From Bacillus sp. 1NLA3E (GTDB lineage Bacteria; Bacillota; Bacilli; Bacillales; Cytobacillaceae), in assembly GCF_000242895.2 (NCBI RefSeq), contig NC_021171.1, positions 3,320,001 to 3,384,000 on the forward strand: a stretch of 64,000 nucleotides of DNA, read 5' to 3'. A program made the translations under genes and the position numbers. Of this stretch, positions 29,073 through 39,053 are shown piece after piece (the stretch's first letter is position 1; the number at the start of each line of letters is the position of its first letter). The notes beneath the pieces are model-generated. The model was not told the DNA's origin. It worked only from the letters and a program-made list of their open reading frames with translations, and searched no databases.

Positions 29073-29801
29073 TTATTGGTACTCTTTTCTGAGGTTAACA
29101 GCTTTAAGAGGATCATCTGTTATGACCGCACTGCAACCTAGTGCAAACAAACGCTTTAAAGCAGGATCCTTGTTCACAGTGTACGGTCGAACAGCTATCC
29201 CGTTAGCGATAGATTGTTTGAAAATATCTTCTAAGCCTCGGAAATATTTTGGATGAATTCCCCGTGCTTGAATCGATTGTGCATATATCCACGGCATATA
29301 AAGGGACTCGGATAATAAAGGTGCTGTTTCTATCTCAGGTGCAAGTCGATAGCTATAAACAATACTGTAGTGATTGAAGGAAGAAATAATGATTCGATCG
29401 CTTAATCGGTACCTTCTAATAAGATCGATCACCTTTTCCTCCATGCCAATATAAGGTATGATGCCATTTTTCAATTCAATATTACAGTGTAGATTATTAG
29501 AAGTCATCCATTCAAATACCTCTTGAAGTGTAGGAATCGTTGTTTTTTGAAACCACTTTTTAAATTTGTGTCCCGCATTGTATTTCTTCAATTCGTTATA
29601 GGTTAAATCCTTAACATATCCTGTTCCATCAGTTGTTCGGTCAATTTTTTCATCATGGATCACAACCAATTCTCCATCCTTGGTCATTTGAACGTCCAAT
29701 TCCACCCCATCTGCTCCTGCCTTTTCAGCTTCAACAAATGCCTTCAACGTATTTTCTGGGTTTAACGCCGAATAACCGCGGTGTGCAAAAATCAAAGTCA
29801 T
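29073..29801 (-). CDS. Glycerophosphodiester phosphodiesterase
   Basis: A 242-residue GDPD-family TIM barrel that hydrolyses glycerophosphodiesters to glycerol 3-phosphate and alcohol. Catalytic and metal residues appear in AHRGYSALNPENTL at the N-terminus and ELDVQMTKDGELVVIHDE near residues 40-57. There is no signal peptide, so it is cytosolic, corresponding to YqiK of B. subtilis. I start at ATG 29799-29801 after GGAGGGAGAG rather than eleven codons upstream. Confidence 0.92.
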   Translation of the reverse strand: MTLIFAHRGYSALNPENTLKAFVEAEKAGADGVELDVQMTKDGELVVIHDEKIDRTTDGTGYVKDLTYNELKKYNAGHKFKKWFQKTTIPTLQEVFEWMTSNNLHCNIELKNGIIPYIGMEEKVIDLIRRYRLSDRIIISSFNHYSIVYSYRLAPEIETAPLLSESLYMPWIYAQSIQARGIHPKYFRGLEDIFKQSIANGIAVRPYTVNKDPALKRLFALGCSAVITDDPLKAVNLRKEYQ

Positions 29802-29835
29802 AAAGGTCTCTCCCTCCAAAAGAAAAATAAACAAT

Positions 29836-29925
29836 TAAGGGGTTAGACTCCACAATACAATATCTGAAACCCAATAAAACAATAGGTAACTAAATATTGA
29901 TAATTGTTGGAAGTCTAACCCCTTA
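29836..29925 (-). terminator. Widely spaced perfect inverted repeat after spo0A, possible terminator
   Basis: TAAGGGGTTAGACT (29836-29849) and AGTCTAACCCCTTA (29912-29925) form a perfect 14-bp stem with a loop of about 62 bases. On the minus strand it follows the spo0A stop and is trailed by ATTGTTTATTTTTC. The loop is far longer than in ordinary terminators. Confidence 0.55.
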
Positions 29926-29933
29926 TTCCAAAA

Positions 29934-30728
29934 TTATGATGCTTTATGCTCTAATCTTAGTTTATCTGCAACCATCGCGATAAATTCCGAATTTGTTGGT
30001 TTTGCTTTTGTCATGCTGACGGTGTAGCCAAACAGAGAAGAAATTGAATCGATATTGCCCCGACTCCACGCTACTTCGATTGCGTGGCGGATTGCCCGTT
30101 CAACTCGGCTTGCGGTTGTATTAAATTTCTTTGCAATATCAGGGTATAGAACTTTTGTAATCGATCCAAGCAGTTCAATGTCATTATAGACCATAGAAAT
30201 TGCCTCTCTCAAATACATATAACCCTTAATATGTGCTGGTACGCCAATTTCGTGAATAATGCTCGTGATACATGCATCTAAATTTTTAGGCTTTTGCTCT
30301 GATTGAGCTGGACGATACGGGGACTGCGCTGACTTTCTCATACCAGTATTGGTTTGGCCACTAACCTGACGAATGTGGTTAGCTAAATTTTCCATATCAA
30401 ATGGTTTAAGAATAAAATACGATGCACCCAATTCAACTGCTTTCTTCGTAACATCTTCCTGTCCGAACGCAGTTAGCATTATTACATTTGGAAAGTTACT
30501 TCTTTTCGTTTCACGAAGTTTTTCCAATACAGCAAGACCATCTAAATGTGGCATAATAATATCTAAAACAAGAACATCTGGAGTGGTGTCTTCTAAAATA
30601 TCGAGACATTCTTGACCGTTATGAGCAACTCCGACAATTTCCATATCATCCAAGGATGAAATGTATTCCTCTAATAATCCAACTAATTCTCTATTGTCAT
30701 CAACAACGCACACTTTTATTTTTTTCAC
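29934..30728 (-). CDS. spo0A: Master sporulation response regulator Spo0A
   Basis: A 264-residue response regulator. The receiver domain has acidic residues in [10 protein letters not shown] and the phosphorylated Asp in VLVLDIIMP near residue 56. The C-terminal effector domain contains the DNA-recognition region with the helix [17 protein letters not shown] near residues 210-227. Phosphorylated by the phosphorelay, it switches on sporulation genes and binds 0A boxes. I start at GTG 30726-30728 after AGGAGG; the ATG 26 codons upstream would put the promoter-proximal region in the gene. Length agrees with B. subtilis (267). Confidence 0.98.
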   Translation of the reverse strand: MKKIKVCVVDDNRELVGLLEEYISSLDDMEIVGVAHNGQECLDILEDTTPDVLVLDIIMPHLDGLAVLEKLRETKRSNFPNVIMLTAFGQEDVTKKAVELGASYFILKPFDMENLANHIRQVSGQTNTGMRKSAQSPYRPAQSEQKPKNLDACITSIIHEIGVPAHIKGYMYLREAISMVYNDIELLGSITKVLYPDIAKKFNTTASRVERAIRHAIEVAWSRGNIDSISSLFGYTVSMTKAKPTNSEFIAMVADKLRLEHKAS

Positions 30729-30797
30729 TAATCGTTTCCTCCTCAGTCCCTTTGTTTTCTTCTTATACCTATCCCTGTGTTCTATACTAATTGAGAA

Positions 30798-30824
30798 ATT
30801 CGACAATGCAACTGAAAATCCTTT
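30798..30824 (-). promoter_or_regulatory. Sigma-H promoter of spo0A with an internal 0A box
   Basis: On the minus strand AAAGGATTT (30816-30824), 14 bases, then GAAT (30798-30801) fits the sigma-H consensus. TTGTCGAA, a 0A box, overlaps its -10 side at 30799-30806. This resembles the autoregulated Ps promoter of B. subtilis spo0A. Confidence 0.75.
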
Positions 30825-30929
30825 TGTTTTATTTAAAATTTTCTAAAAAATCTATCATATCTGATTTATTCTCGCTTATTCTAACCGTTTCGACTAGTTT
30901 CGGCAGTTGTCATACTAAATAGCTTTGGT

Positions 30930-30938
30930 TTTGTCGAA
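30930..30938 (+). promoter_or_regulatory. Second 0A box upstream of spo0A
   Basis: TTTGTCGAA at 30930-30938 matches the Spo0A-P binding consensus and lies between spoIVB and spo0A. Confidence 0.65.
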
Positions 30939-30977
30939 AAATATTTAAGGCAACTTTATCAAGTATAATTTTACCAT

Positions 30978-31007
30978 AAAAAATAGGCGATTACTCGCCT
31001 ATTTTTT
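30978..31007 (-). terminator. Terminator of spoIVB
   Basis: Stem AATAGGCGA/TCGCCTATT with A/T tracts on both sides, immediately after the spoIVB stop codon. Confidence 0.75.
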
Positions 31008-32297
31008 TTACGAAGCTCTTTCATGCGATTTTTGGTATATATCGATTCCTGCCTCATTCAACATCCATTCGATATGAACGCCATACCCACTAGTTGGATC
31101 ATTTACGAATACATGGGTAACTGCGCCAACTACTTTCCCATTTTGAATGATTGGGCTTCCACTCATTCCTTGCACTATCCCACCTGTTTTTTCGAGCAAT
31201 TTTGGATCGGTAACTTTAATGACCATTCCTTTTGTTGCCGGAAACTTTTGGGGAATTGTACTAACGATTTCGATATCGAAAAGATCCACTTTATCATCAT
31301 CAACAACTGTTAAAATTTGAGCTGGTCCTTCTTTTACTTGATGTGATAATGCAATTGGCATTGGTTTATCCAATACACCATTTTTAATGTTTTTATTTAA
31401 TGCACCAAATATTCCAAACGGACTGTTTCTTTTTATATCACCGATTACCTCACGGTCGGAAGAAAAACGAGCCAGTTTTTCCCCTGGGTCCCCATTGCTT
31501 CCTTTTTCAATTGAGGTAACAGTGGACCGAACAATCTGACCATCTTGAACTACAATTGGTTTTTTTGTATCCATGTCTGAAATCACATGTCCGAGTGCAC
31601 CATACTTATTAGATTCAGGATGATAAAATGTCATCGTCCCAATCCCAGCAGCAGAATCTCGGATATATAACCCCAACTTATAAGTTTGTTCATCTTTATC
31701 CATCATTGGTTTCAGTTTAGCCGTGAATTTTTCGCTTTCACGAGTAACAACAATATCTAGGGGTACTCCGGTTTTTCCAGAATCCTGTACATAAGGGGCA
31801 ACATCTGTCATTTGTTCAATTCGCTTACCATTTATTTGGGTAATGATGTCACCAATTTTTATTCCTGCTAGCTCTCCTGGTGAAGTTTTTCCGGTAGGTG
31901 TGTCCACTTGATGGTGTCCAACCACCAAGACGCCAACTGTATTCAGTTTTACTCCTATTGATTGTCCACCTGGAATGACCTTAAAATCTTTTAACACATT
32001 GACATCCACTTTTTTTATCGGAATACCAGCAAGGTTTAACACCATTTCATCATTTCCTTGTTGATTTGCATGTACGGATAACGATTTTGAGTTTTGAGCC
32101 ATTTGAATCGTTTGATCATCTTTTGATAGTGATGCTGAAACAGAAACAGCTTTCGAAAGTTTATAATTTTGACCCTCGAAAAGGGTAATCTGGTTGGGAA
32201 TTGAGATATATTCTTGAAAGGGTTTAAAGAACCCTAGAGCAATTAATGAAACAAGGAGAATTCCACCAATTATTTTTCTAAGTTGATCATATTTCAA
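31008..32297 (-). CDS. spoIVB: SpoIVB serine peptidase
   Basis: A 429-residue forespore-secreted serine peptidase of family S55. It cleaves SpoIVFA to activate sigma-K in the mother cell. An N-terminal membrane anchor (residues 8-25) is followed by a PDZ domain ([27 protein letters not shown]) and the peptidase domain. The catalytic Ser is in QGMSGSP near the C-terminus and a candidate His in [15 protein letters not shown] start at TTG 32295-32297, about ten bases after GAGGAG, because this gives the same N-terminal length as B. subtilis; a GTG eleven codons upstream is the alternative. Confidence 0.93.
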   Translation of the reverse strand: MKYDQLRKIIGGILLVSLIALGFFKPFQEYISIPNQITLFEGQNYKLSKAVSVSASLSKDDQTIQMAQNSKSLSVHANQQGNDEMVLNLAGIPIKKVDVNVLKDFKVIPGGQSIGVKLNTVGVLVVGHHQVDTPTGKTSPGELAGIKIGDIITQINGKRIEQMTDVAPYVQDSGKTGVPLDIVVTRESEKFTAKLKPMMDKDEQTYKLGLYIRDSAAGIGTMTFYHPESNKYGALGHVISDMDTKKPIVVQDGQIVRSTVTSIEKGSNGDPGEKLARFSSDREVIGDIKRNSPFGIFGALNKNIKNGVLDKPMPIALSHQVKEGPAQILTVVDDDKVDLFDIEIVSTIPQKFPATKGMVIKVTDPKLLEKTGGIVQGMSGSPIIQNGKVVGAVTHVFVNDPTSGYGVHIEWMLNEAGIDIYQKSHERAS

Positions 32298-32391
32298 ATC
32301 CTTCACTCTCCTCGCTTCTAGTCCACACACAATTGTTGGCTACATCTTTAATTTTGCCTGCTTCTGAGCCATTTATAACTGCCAACAATAT

Positions 32392-32418
32392 AAAAAAGCT
32401 ACCCGAGTTGGATAGCTT
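32392..32418 (-). terminator. Terminator of recN
   Basis: Stem AGCTATCC/GGGTAGCT with AACTC loop, followed by TTTTTTA on the minus strand, just beyond the recN stop. Confidence 0.8.
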
Positions 32419-32424
32419 TGCATG

Positions 32425-34107
32425 TTATGGCTTCATTTCGTGGGCTAAATGCAATAATTCCTCTGCATGTTGCCTTGTTAAATCAGTAATTTCCACTCCA
32501 GAAATCATTCTGCTAATTTCTCCAATTTTCTCCTTTTCCGTTAAAGGAGTGACTGAAGTTTTTGTTCTTCCGTCCTTTGTTTTCTTGGTAATAAACAGAT
32601 GCATGTCCGCCATTGCCGCAACTTGCGGTAAATGTGAAATACAAAGAACCTGTGAATTATTTGAGATTTTGTGTATTTTTTCTCCAATAGCCTGTGCCAC
32701 TCTTCCGCTAACTCCAGTATCAACTTCATCAAAGATAATAGATGTTACTCCTTGATGAATAGAAAAAATACTTTTCAATGCCAGCATGATACGAGACATT
32801 TCTCCACCAGAGGCGATTTTTGCTAAAGGCTTCAATGGCTCACCGGGGTTCGTTGAAATGAAAAACTCAACAATATCTGTTCCATTCTTATAAAATCCGT
32901 CATAATGCTTAAAATTGACTTCAAATATTGTTTTTTCCATGTAGAGTTCTTTTAACTCACGATGGATTAACTTAGAAAGAGTTTTTGCGGATTTTTTTCG
33001 GAGATCACTCATTTGTTTAGCCTCTAAACGTAAATCTTTTGTTAGTGAGGCCAGCTCAGTTTCAAGCTGGTGAATATGCGTTTCTTTGTTCTGTATTGTT
33101 TCAATTTCTTCTTCAATTTTAGCTGCATACTCGAGAATTTCTTCGATTGTTTTCCCGTATTTACGTTTTAGTTGATTTATTTCAGTCAGTCTTTCTTCAA
33201 TTTCATTTATCCGCCGTGGATCGTATTCCATTACCTCGAGTTTATTTCGTAACGAGTGAATGGTATCCTCCATTTGGTAAAAACTATTTGATACGGACTC
33301 ATACATCTCTTTGTATTCATCATCCAGCTCGGCAGCATTCTCAAGATGACCCATGGCCATTCCAATCCAATCTAAACCAGCCTGTTCCCCAGAAAGTGCT
33401 GAATATCCTGCCTGAAGTGCCGCAAATATTCTTTCGAAATTTGACAGCTTTCCCTTTTCTTCAAATAGTATTTCATCCTCGTGTAAATTCAAATCTGCCT
33501 TATGAATTTCTTCAAGCTGAAATTGAATTAAATCAAGCCGGTGAGCCATTTTTTGTTCATTTTCACTGAGTGCTTTTAATCGTGCTAAGGTCTCATCATA
33601 TCGTTTGTACACTCTTTGATATTCTAAAAGAGCTGTTGTAATATTACTTCCACCAAATTGGTCTAATAATGATAGGTGTTTGGATTCATTCATGAGTTCT
33701 TGATGTTCGTGTTGACCATGAATGTCAATCAAAGTTCCGCCAAACTCTCGCAACACAGCGATTGTTACCAGTTTTCCATTTACACGGCAAACACTTTTCC
33801 CGCTTCGGGTCATATCTCTGCGTAAAACCACCATTCCATCTTCGATTTCGACTCCAATTTCCTTGGCTTTCTCAAAAGATGGGTGGCCGGGATCTTCTAT
33901 AAGAAATAGTCCTTCGATTTCAGCCTTTTCCTCTCCATGTCGAATAAACTCAGAAGATCCTCTGCCTCCTACGAGAAGATGGATGGCATCGATAATAATC
34001 GATTTCCCCGCTCCGGTTTCACCGGTTAATACCGTTAAACCTTTTTCAAATGAAATGGACAACTCTTCAATAATAGCAAAGTTTCGAATCGATAATTCAC
34101 TTAGCAT
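32425..34107 (-). CDS. recN: DNA repair protein RecN
   Basis: A 560-residue SMC-like ATPase acting early at double-strand breaks. Walker A GETGAGKSI is near residue 29. Long coiled-coil arms span about 150-370, and the signature plus Walker B (ASGGEMSR then IIFDEVDTG) are near 430-480. Length is normal. Its start lies 16 bases after the argR stop, as in B. subtilis where ahrC and recN are adjacent. Confidence 0.96.
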   Translation of the reverse strand: MLSELSIRNFAIIEELSISFEKGLTVLTGETGAGKSIIIDAIHLLVGGRGSSEFIRHGEEKAEIEGLFLIEDPGHPSFEKAKEIGVEIEDGMVVLRRDMTRSGKSVCRVNGKLVTIAVLREFGGTLIDIHGQHEHQELMNESKHLSLLDQFGGSNITTALLEYQRVYKRYDETLARLKALSENEQKMAHRLDLIQFQLEEIHKADLNLHEDEILFEEKGKLSNFERIFAALQAGYSALSGEQAGLDWIGMAMGHLENAAELDDEYKEMYESVSNSFYQMEDTIHSLRNKLEVMEYDPRRINEIEERLTEINQLKRKYGKTIEEILEYAAKIEEEIETIQNKETHIHQLETELASLTKDLRLEAKQMSDLRKKSAKTLSKLIHRELKELYMEKTIFEVNFKHYDGFYKNGTDIVEFFISTNPGEPLKPLAKIASGGEMSRIMLALKSIFSIHQGVTSIIFDEVDTGVSGRVAQAIGEKIHKISNNSQVLCISHLPQVAAMADMHLFITKKTKDGRTKTSVTPLTEKEKIGEISRMISGVEITDLTRQHAEELLHLAHEMKP

Positions 34108-34123
34108 AGTCTGTCACCTCAGC

Positions 34124-34573
34124 TTAAAGCATATCCAGAAAGCGTTTAGAGATAATCTCTGTGTTTTCTGGTGTTCTGCAAATGATCAATATCGTATCAT
34201 CACCGCAAATGGTTCCCATGATTTCATCCCATTCAAGATGGTCAATTAAAGCACCGATTGCCATTGCATTTCCAGGCAATGTTTTCATTACGAGCAAATG
34301 ACTGGAATTATCGATTTTTACAAATGCATCCATTAAGGCTCTTTTTAACTTTTGTAATGGGTTAAAACGTTGATCAGCAGGTAAACTATATTTATATCTG
34401 CCATCCATTAATGGTACTTTCACAAGATGTAACTCTTTAATATCCCTTGATACTGTAGCTTGGGTGACGTTAAATCCCGCGTTCTTCAAACGGTCGACAA
34501 GCTCATCCTGTGTTTCGATATCGTTGTTTGCAATTAATTCACGTATTCTTATATGTCGTTGACCTTTGTTCAT
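34124..34573 (-). CDS. argR: Arginine repressor/activator ArgR (AhrC)
   Basis: A 149-residue regulator with an N-terminal winged helix ([28 protein letters not shown]) and a C-terminal arginine-binding oligomerisation domain with [14 protein letters not shown]. It represses arginine synthesis and activates catabolism. Two consecutive ATGs are present; the second is chosen because family members begin MNKGQRH. It is cotranscribed with recN. Confidence 0.95.
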   Translation of the reverse strand: MNKGQRHIRIRELIANNDIETQDELVDRLKNAGFNVTQATVSRDIKELHLVKVPLMDGRYKYSLPADQRFNPLQKLKRALMDAFVKIDNSSHLLVMKTLPGNAMAIGALIDHLEWDEIMGTICGDDTILIICRTPENTEIISKRFLDML

Positions 34574-34699
34574 CATTTCACCTCAAAAAATATTCACTCG
34601 AAAGTTCGCGCAATTTGTTGTAATTATAATAATATGGTAGCCGATATTTAACAAGAAGTACAACTTTTCACGAATTAGACACAATCATTCTTATTAGAT

Positions 34700-34826
34700 A
34701 GGCTCTGTTAAACTAGAATGTTGATTTCCGTTCCAGGCACTCGCGCACCTTAAGGGCGGGCAGTGAGCCTCCGCAGGAGTCTTCATGCCTTCCACTCCAA
34801 TCAACATTTTGCAAAAAATTACATAG
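34700..34826 (+). repeat. MITE-like element, copy D (internally deleted)
   Basis: The core 34720-34805 is only 86 bp. About 46 bp are absent between GTGAGCCTCC and CGCAGGAGTCTTC, exactly where the other copies carry the GGCGC/GCGCC hairpin. The left arm AGGCTCTGTTAAACTAGAATG and right flank ACATTTTGCAAAAAAT match copy A. Confidence 0.75.
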
Positions 34827-34855
34827 ATATAGAAAAGGAATAAGCAGCAACTCGC

Positions 34856-35707
34856 TTATTCCTCAGTTGTTTTTTTCTTTTTTAATTCCCGATGAGCCTC
34901 CGCTACTACTTGAGCCGGAGTTTGAGACAATAATATTTCTCCGGTGGTTGCATCCTCCCCATCCCATCGTAAATGAAGAAGAAACTCAATATTGCCGTCC
35001 CCTCCGGTAATCGGAGAAAAGGATAGATTAACAATTGTATACCCAATGCCACTTGAAAACTCAATCATTTTCTCGAGAACACTTTCATGAACAGATGGAT
35101 CTCTAACAATTCCTTTTTTACCAACCTGTTCTCGTCCAGCTTCAAACTGAGGCTTAACAAGCGCCACAATATTACTTCCAGGGACAAGGAGTGTTTTTAA
35201 AACCGGAAAGATTATCCGTAAGGAAATAAACGATACATCGATTGATGCAAAATTAGGCATCCCTCTCTGGAGGTCTGCAGGGGTCATATAACGAAAATTA
35301 GTTCGTTCCATAACCTCAACCCGTTCATCCTGTCGGAGCTTCCAGGCGAGCTGATTATAGCCTACGTCGACTGCGTAAGACATCGCGGCTCCATTTTGCA
35401 AAGCGCAATCAGTAAATCCACCCGTAGACGAGCCAATATCAATCATAATTTTTTCATTCACGTCAATATCAAATGCCTTAAGCGCCTTCTCAAGCTTTAA
35501 TCCTCCACGGCTTACATAGGGCAAGACATTGCCCTTTATCGTTAACTGGATATCCTCATTCACTTTTTCGCCAGGTTTATCCAGTCGCATTTCATTACTG
35601 TATACTAGGCCAGCCATAATTGCGCGTTTAGCCTTTTCTCTTGTTTCAATAAGACCTCTATCTACTAATAAAACGTCTACTCGTTCTTTTTTAATTTTCA
35701 TCTTCAT
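34856..35707 (-). CDS. TlyA-family rRNA/hemolysin-like methyltransferase (YqxC)
   Basis: A 283-residue protein with an N-terminal S4 RNA-binding domain ([20 protein letters not shown]) and an FtsJ-like methyltransferase domain with the SAM motif [14 protein letters not shown] near residue 90. TlyA proteins 2'-O-methylate ribosomal RNA; the B. subtilis homologue is YqxC. Its ATG overlaps the dxs stop by 4 bp, so it is coupled to dxs. Confidence 0.9.
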   Translation of the reverse strand: MKMKIKKERVDVLLVDRGLIETREKAKRAIMAGLVYSNEMRLDKPGEKVNEDIQLTIKGNVLPYVSRGGLKLEKALKAFDIDVNEKIMIDIGSSTGGFTDCALQNGAAMSYAVDVGYNQLAWKLRQDERVEVMERTNFRYMTPADLQRGMPNFASIDVSFISLRIIFPVLKTLLVPGSNIVALVKPQFEAGREQVGKKGIVRDPSVHESVLEKMIEFSSGIGYTIVNLSFSPITGGDGNIEFLLHLRWDGEDATTGEILLSQTPAQVVAEAHRELKKKKTTEE

Positions 35708-37596
35708 GCCCTTTGCTGTTTCTTTCCGGCAAGAATTTGCAGCTTCTTAACTGCATTTTCGGTAGTCAATTCGATTTCTTTTAACAATGCATTAACATCT
35801 CCATGTTCAACGAATTGGTCCGGAATCCCCATTCGGTCAATGATCGCTTGATAATGTCCGTGATCATGAGCAAATTCTAACACCGAACTACCAAATCCAC
35901 CTTGAAGAATGGCTTCCTCTATCGTTAAAATTGGAATATTATCAACTAGAATCTGACCCAATAAACTTTCATCTAGTGGTTTAATGAAACGTGCGTTCAC
36001 AACCTTGATTGAATATCCAAGTTTTTCTAAAATACCTGAAGCCTCCATTGCCATTGGGATTGTTGTACCAAAGGTTAGAATAGCGGCATCCTTACCCTCT
36101 TTCAAAACCTCCCATGTCCCGATTTCAATTGTCTTTAACTCCTTATCCATTGGGACACCAAGACCATTCCCACGTGCATAACGCATGGCAATTGGGCCAT
36201 CATTATATTGTACCGCTGTATTGACCATATGCTGCCCTTCATTCTCATCTTTAGGCATCATTAATACAAGGTTAGGCACATGTCGTAAAAAGGCGATATC
36301 AAATACCCCCTGATGAGTTTCACCATCTGCTCCAACCAACCCTGCTCTGTCAATGCCAATAAATACATTTAAATTTTGCCGACAGATATCATGAACAACT
36401 TGGTCGTATGCTCTTTGAAGGAAAGTTGAATAAATAGCCAAAAATGGTTTCATATCTTGTGTTGCAAGTCCCGCTGCTACAGTTGCTGCATGCTGTTCGG
36501 CAATGCCGACATCAAACATTCGATCTGGAAACTCGCTTGCAAAGCCTTCAAGCTTTGATCCGACTGGCATCGCAGGTGTAATAGCCACAATTCTTGAATC
36601 AGTTCTGGCCAATCTCCGAACCGTTTCACTCACAAGTGAACTCCAGGCTGGAGGTGGGTTAACTGGTTTTACAAACGCACCTGTTTCAATTTTATAGGGA
36701 CCCGTTCCATGCCATGTTCCTGTTTTGTCGCTCTCAGCAGGTTGATAGCCTTTTCCCTTTTTAGTAATAACATGTAAAAGGACTGGCCCTTCAATTTTTT
36801 TGGCATTGGTTAAGTTTTCAAATAGCTCTTCAAAATTATGGCCATCGACTGGACCTAAATAAGTAAAACCTAATTCTTCAAAAAACATTCCTGAAACGAA
36901 TAAATATTTTAAGCTGTCCTTAATCCTTTCAGCAGTGGCAGCAAGTTTCCCACCAACTGCTGGCACCTTTTTTAGAAGGATTTCTAGTTCATCTTTAACC
37001 CAGTTGTATTTTCCGGCTGTTCTTAGTCTTCCTAGAACAGTATGCAAGGCTCCCACATTTGGAGCAATCGACATTTCATTATCATTCAAAATCACAATCA
37101 TGTTTTTCTTTTCGTGACCTATATGATTTAACGCTTCTAATGCCATTCCTCCGGTTAATGCACCATCACCGATGACAGGAAGAATATAGGATTTCTCTTT
37201 TTTAAGATCTCTTGCAATTGCCATGCCCATCGCAGCAGACAATGAGGTTGAGCTGTGTCCCGTCTCCCAAACATCATGTTCGCTTTCACCACGTTTCGGG
37301 AAGCCACTTAATCCATGAAATTGACGTAATGTATCAAATTCTGATGCACGTCCAGTTAGTATTTTATGAACATAGGCCTGATGTCCGACATCCCAAATAA
37401 TCTTATCCTTTGGACTTTCAAAACATCTATGTAGTGCAATCGTTAATTCGACGACACCTAAATTGGGCCCAATATGTCCCCCTGTTTTTGATAATTTTTC
37501 TATCAAAAATTTGCGAATTTCTTTACTTAGTTGTTCCAATTCCTGATTGGTTAGCCCTTTAAGGAAGGAAGGGTCTTTAATTGATAAAAGATCCAT
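35704..37596 (-). CDS. dxs: 1-deoxy-D-xylulose-5-phosphate synthase
   Basis: A 630-residue thiamine diphosphate enzyme condensing pyruvate and glyceraldehyde 3-phosphate, the first step of the non-mevalonate isoprenoid pathway. The thiamine motif [17 protein letters not shown] lies near residues 148-164, and the [12 protein letters not shown] substrate segment is present near 110. The transketolase central and C-terminal domains are complete. It lies between ispA and tlyA in the order seen in B. subtilis. Confidence 0.97.
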   Translation of the reverse strand: MDLLSIKDPSFLKGLTNQELEQLSKEIRKFLIEKLSKTGGHIGPNLGVVELTIALHRCFESPKDKIIWDVGHQAYVHKILTGRASEFDTLRQFHGLSGFPKRGESEHDVWETGHSSTSLSAAMGMAIARDLKKEKSYILPVIGDGALTGGMALEALNHIGHEKKNMIVILNDNEMSIAPNVGALHTVLGRLRTAGKYNWVKDELEILLKKVPAVGGKLAATAERIKDSLKYLFVSGMFFEELGFTYLGPVDGHNFEELFENLTNAKKIEGPVLLHVITKKGKGYQPAESDKTGTWHGTGPYKIETGAFVKPVNPPPAWSSLVSETVRRLARTDSRIVAITPAMPVGSKLEGFASEFPDRMFDVGIAEQHAATVAAGLATQDMKPFLAIYSTFLQRAYDQVVHDICRQNLNVFIGIDRAGLVGADGETHQGVFDIAFLRHVPNLVLMMPKDENEGQHMVNTAVQYNDGPIAMRYARGNGLGVPMDKELKTIEIGTWEVLKEGKDAAILTFGTTIPMAMEASGILEKLGYSIKVVNARFIKPLDESLLGQILVDNIPILTIEEAILQGGFGSSVLEFAHDHGHYQAIIDRMGIPDQFVEHGDVNALLKEIELTTENAVKKLQILAGKKQQRA

Positions 37597-37923
37597 TTAA
37601 CGGATCACTCACTTTCGTTTCTAAGTTCTGACGACAGAATACTGATATTTTTCGTACTAAATGATATCTAGTATTTGATAAATAATTGAAAAAATAGCCG
37701 CTAACACAGAAGTGATAACGGCAACCGTAATGTCCAATTTTTATCAAGCACAAGGCGCTTAACTACTCGACGCCAGTTGCTTAAATCCTTTGGACAAAAA
37801 CTTTATTCTAACTAATGCCTTTAGTATATTCGTTCGTATTAGTACAAGTATCAAATTATACTTCGGCTGTATTATATCATAAAAATAATGTCGTCTCAAA
37901 CCTTCTTCAAATTTCACCGAATG
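37597..37923. other. Intergenic region between ispA and dxs with a possible 26-codon hydrophobic peptide
   Basis: A 327-base gap. On the minus strand 37657-37737 reads TTG...TAG and would encode 26 residues, DITVAVITSVLAAIFSIIYQ at its core, like a membrane micropeptide. No good ribosome binding site precedes it, and an in-frame stop lies just upstream. Otherwise I see only AT-rich sequence. Confidence 0.35.
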
Positions 37924-38817
37924 TTAATATTCCCTAGCTACAACAAGGTCGGCAATTTCCCCCAACATTTTGGTATTTAATTGAGCTAACCCTAAATGAT
38001 ATTTGGATGCCTCAAAGTGCTGTTGCATTGCTTTTTTTGCCCCATCCATCGTCAACAATGAGGGATAGGTATTTTTTAAGTTTTCCTCGTCACTTCCAAT
38101 CGGCTTCCCGATTAATTCCTCATTTCCCTCTAAATCTAAAATATCATCACGAATTTGAAAGGCCATCCCTAAATGTTTCGCAAATGCTTCGAGATTGCTG
38201 GCCTGTTCTTTACTTGCATTCGCCATTAATGCCCCCGACATGACACAGCAAACTAATAACTTGCCTGTTTTATGTAAATGGATATATTCCAATTCAGTTA
38301 AATTCAGATGTTTTCCTTCACCCTCAATATCAGCAACTTGTCCACCTACCATCCCTTCTGCACCCGCAGCTTGGGCAAGTAAGGAAATTAAACCAACCTT
38401 TGTCCGGACATCGCTATCTTGCTCCGGCATTTCACTCAAAACCTGAAAACTGTAGGTTAATAAACCATCCCCAGCTAAAATGGCAACAGCATCACCAAAC
38501 ACCTTATGATTAGTCGGCTTTCCGCGCCGAAGGTCATCGTTATCCATGCTTGGAAGATCGTCATGTATCAATGAATAAGTATGAATCATTTCTATTGCTA
38601 CTGCAGGATACAAACCCTTTCTCGGATCCATTCCAAAGGCCTGTAAAGTAGCAAACAAAAGTAATGGGCGAATCCGTTTTCCCCCAGCTTTTAACGAATA
38701 AAGCATGGATTCTTTTAGAATGTCTGGTGCATGAAGTTTTTTTATTAATGCCTCCATTTGACTCTCAAGTAGATTTTTATGTTCTTTTGAAAAAGAGGCC
38801 AATGATTGATTAGACAA
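37924..38817 (-). CDS. ispA: Farnesyl diphosphate synthase (geranyltranstransferase)
   Basis: A 297-residue short-chain polyprenyl synthase. The first aspartate-rich motif is DDLPSMDND near residue 85 and the second DDILD near 224. The HDDLP region and the two-residue insertion fit bacterial FPP synthases. It supplies precursors for undecaprenyl phosphate and quinones and follows xseA-xseB directly (two bases after the xseB stop). Confidence 0.95.
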   Translation of the reverse strand: MSNQSLASFSKEHKNLLESQMEALIKKLHAPDILKESMLYSLKAGGKRIRPLLLFATLQAFGMDPRKGLYPAVAIEMIHTYSLIHDDLPSMDNDDLRRGKPTNHKVFGDAVAILAGDGLLTYSFQVLSEMPEQDSDVRTKVGLISLLAQAAGAEGMVGGQVADIEGEGKHLNLTELEYIHLHKTGKLLVCCVMSGALMANASKEQASNLEAFAKHLGMAFQIRDDILDLEGNEELIGKPIGSDEENLKNTYPSLLTMDGAKKAMQQHFEASKYHLGLAQLNTKMLGEIADLVVAREY

Positions 38818-38819
38818 CG

Positions 38820-39053
38820 TTATTCCTCCTCATTAATGGTAAAACTAGCAATTTGGCCATCATCAGTTAATATTTGCGTAAGTGAATCTTCAACCTGTTT
38901 TAATTTATCATGACAGAGCTTCGACAGCCCCATCCCTTCTTTATAAATTGAAATGGCTTCTTCAAGGGGCACATCGCCTTCTTCAAGCCTTTCAACAAGG
39001 ACCTCCAATTTTTCCATCGCTTCTTCAAATGATAAAATTTGTTCTTTAGCCAT
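38820..39053 (-). CDS. xseB: Exodeoxyribonuclease VII small subunit
   Basis: A 77-residue helical protein with the family signature [20 protein letters not shown] and, further on, [12 protein letters not shown]. It caps the XseA large subunit in exonuclease VII. Its ATG overlaps the xseA end by 8 bp, as usual for this pair. Confidence 0.95.
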   Translation of the reverse strand: MAKEQILSFEEAMEKLEVLVERLEEGDVPLEEAISIYKEGMGLSKLCHDKLKQVEDSLTQILTDDGQIASFTINEEE

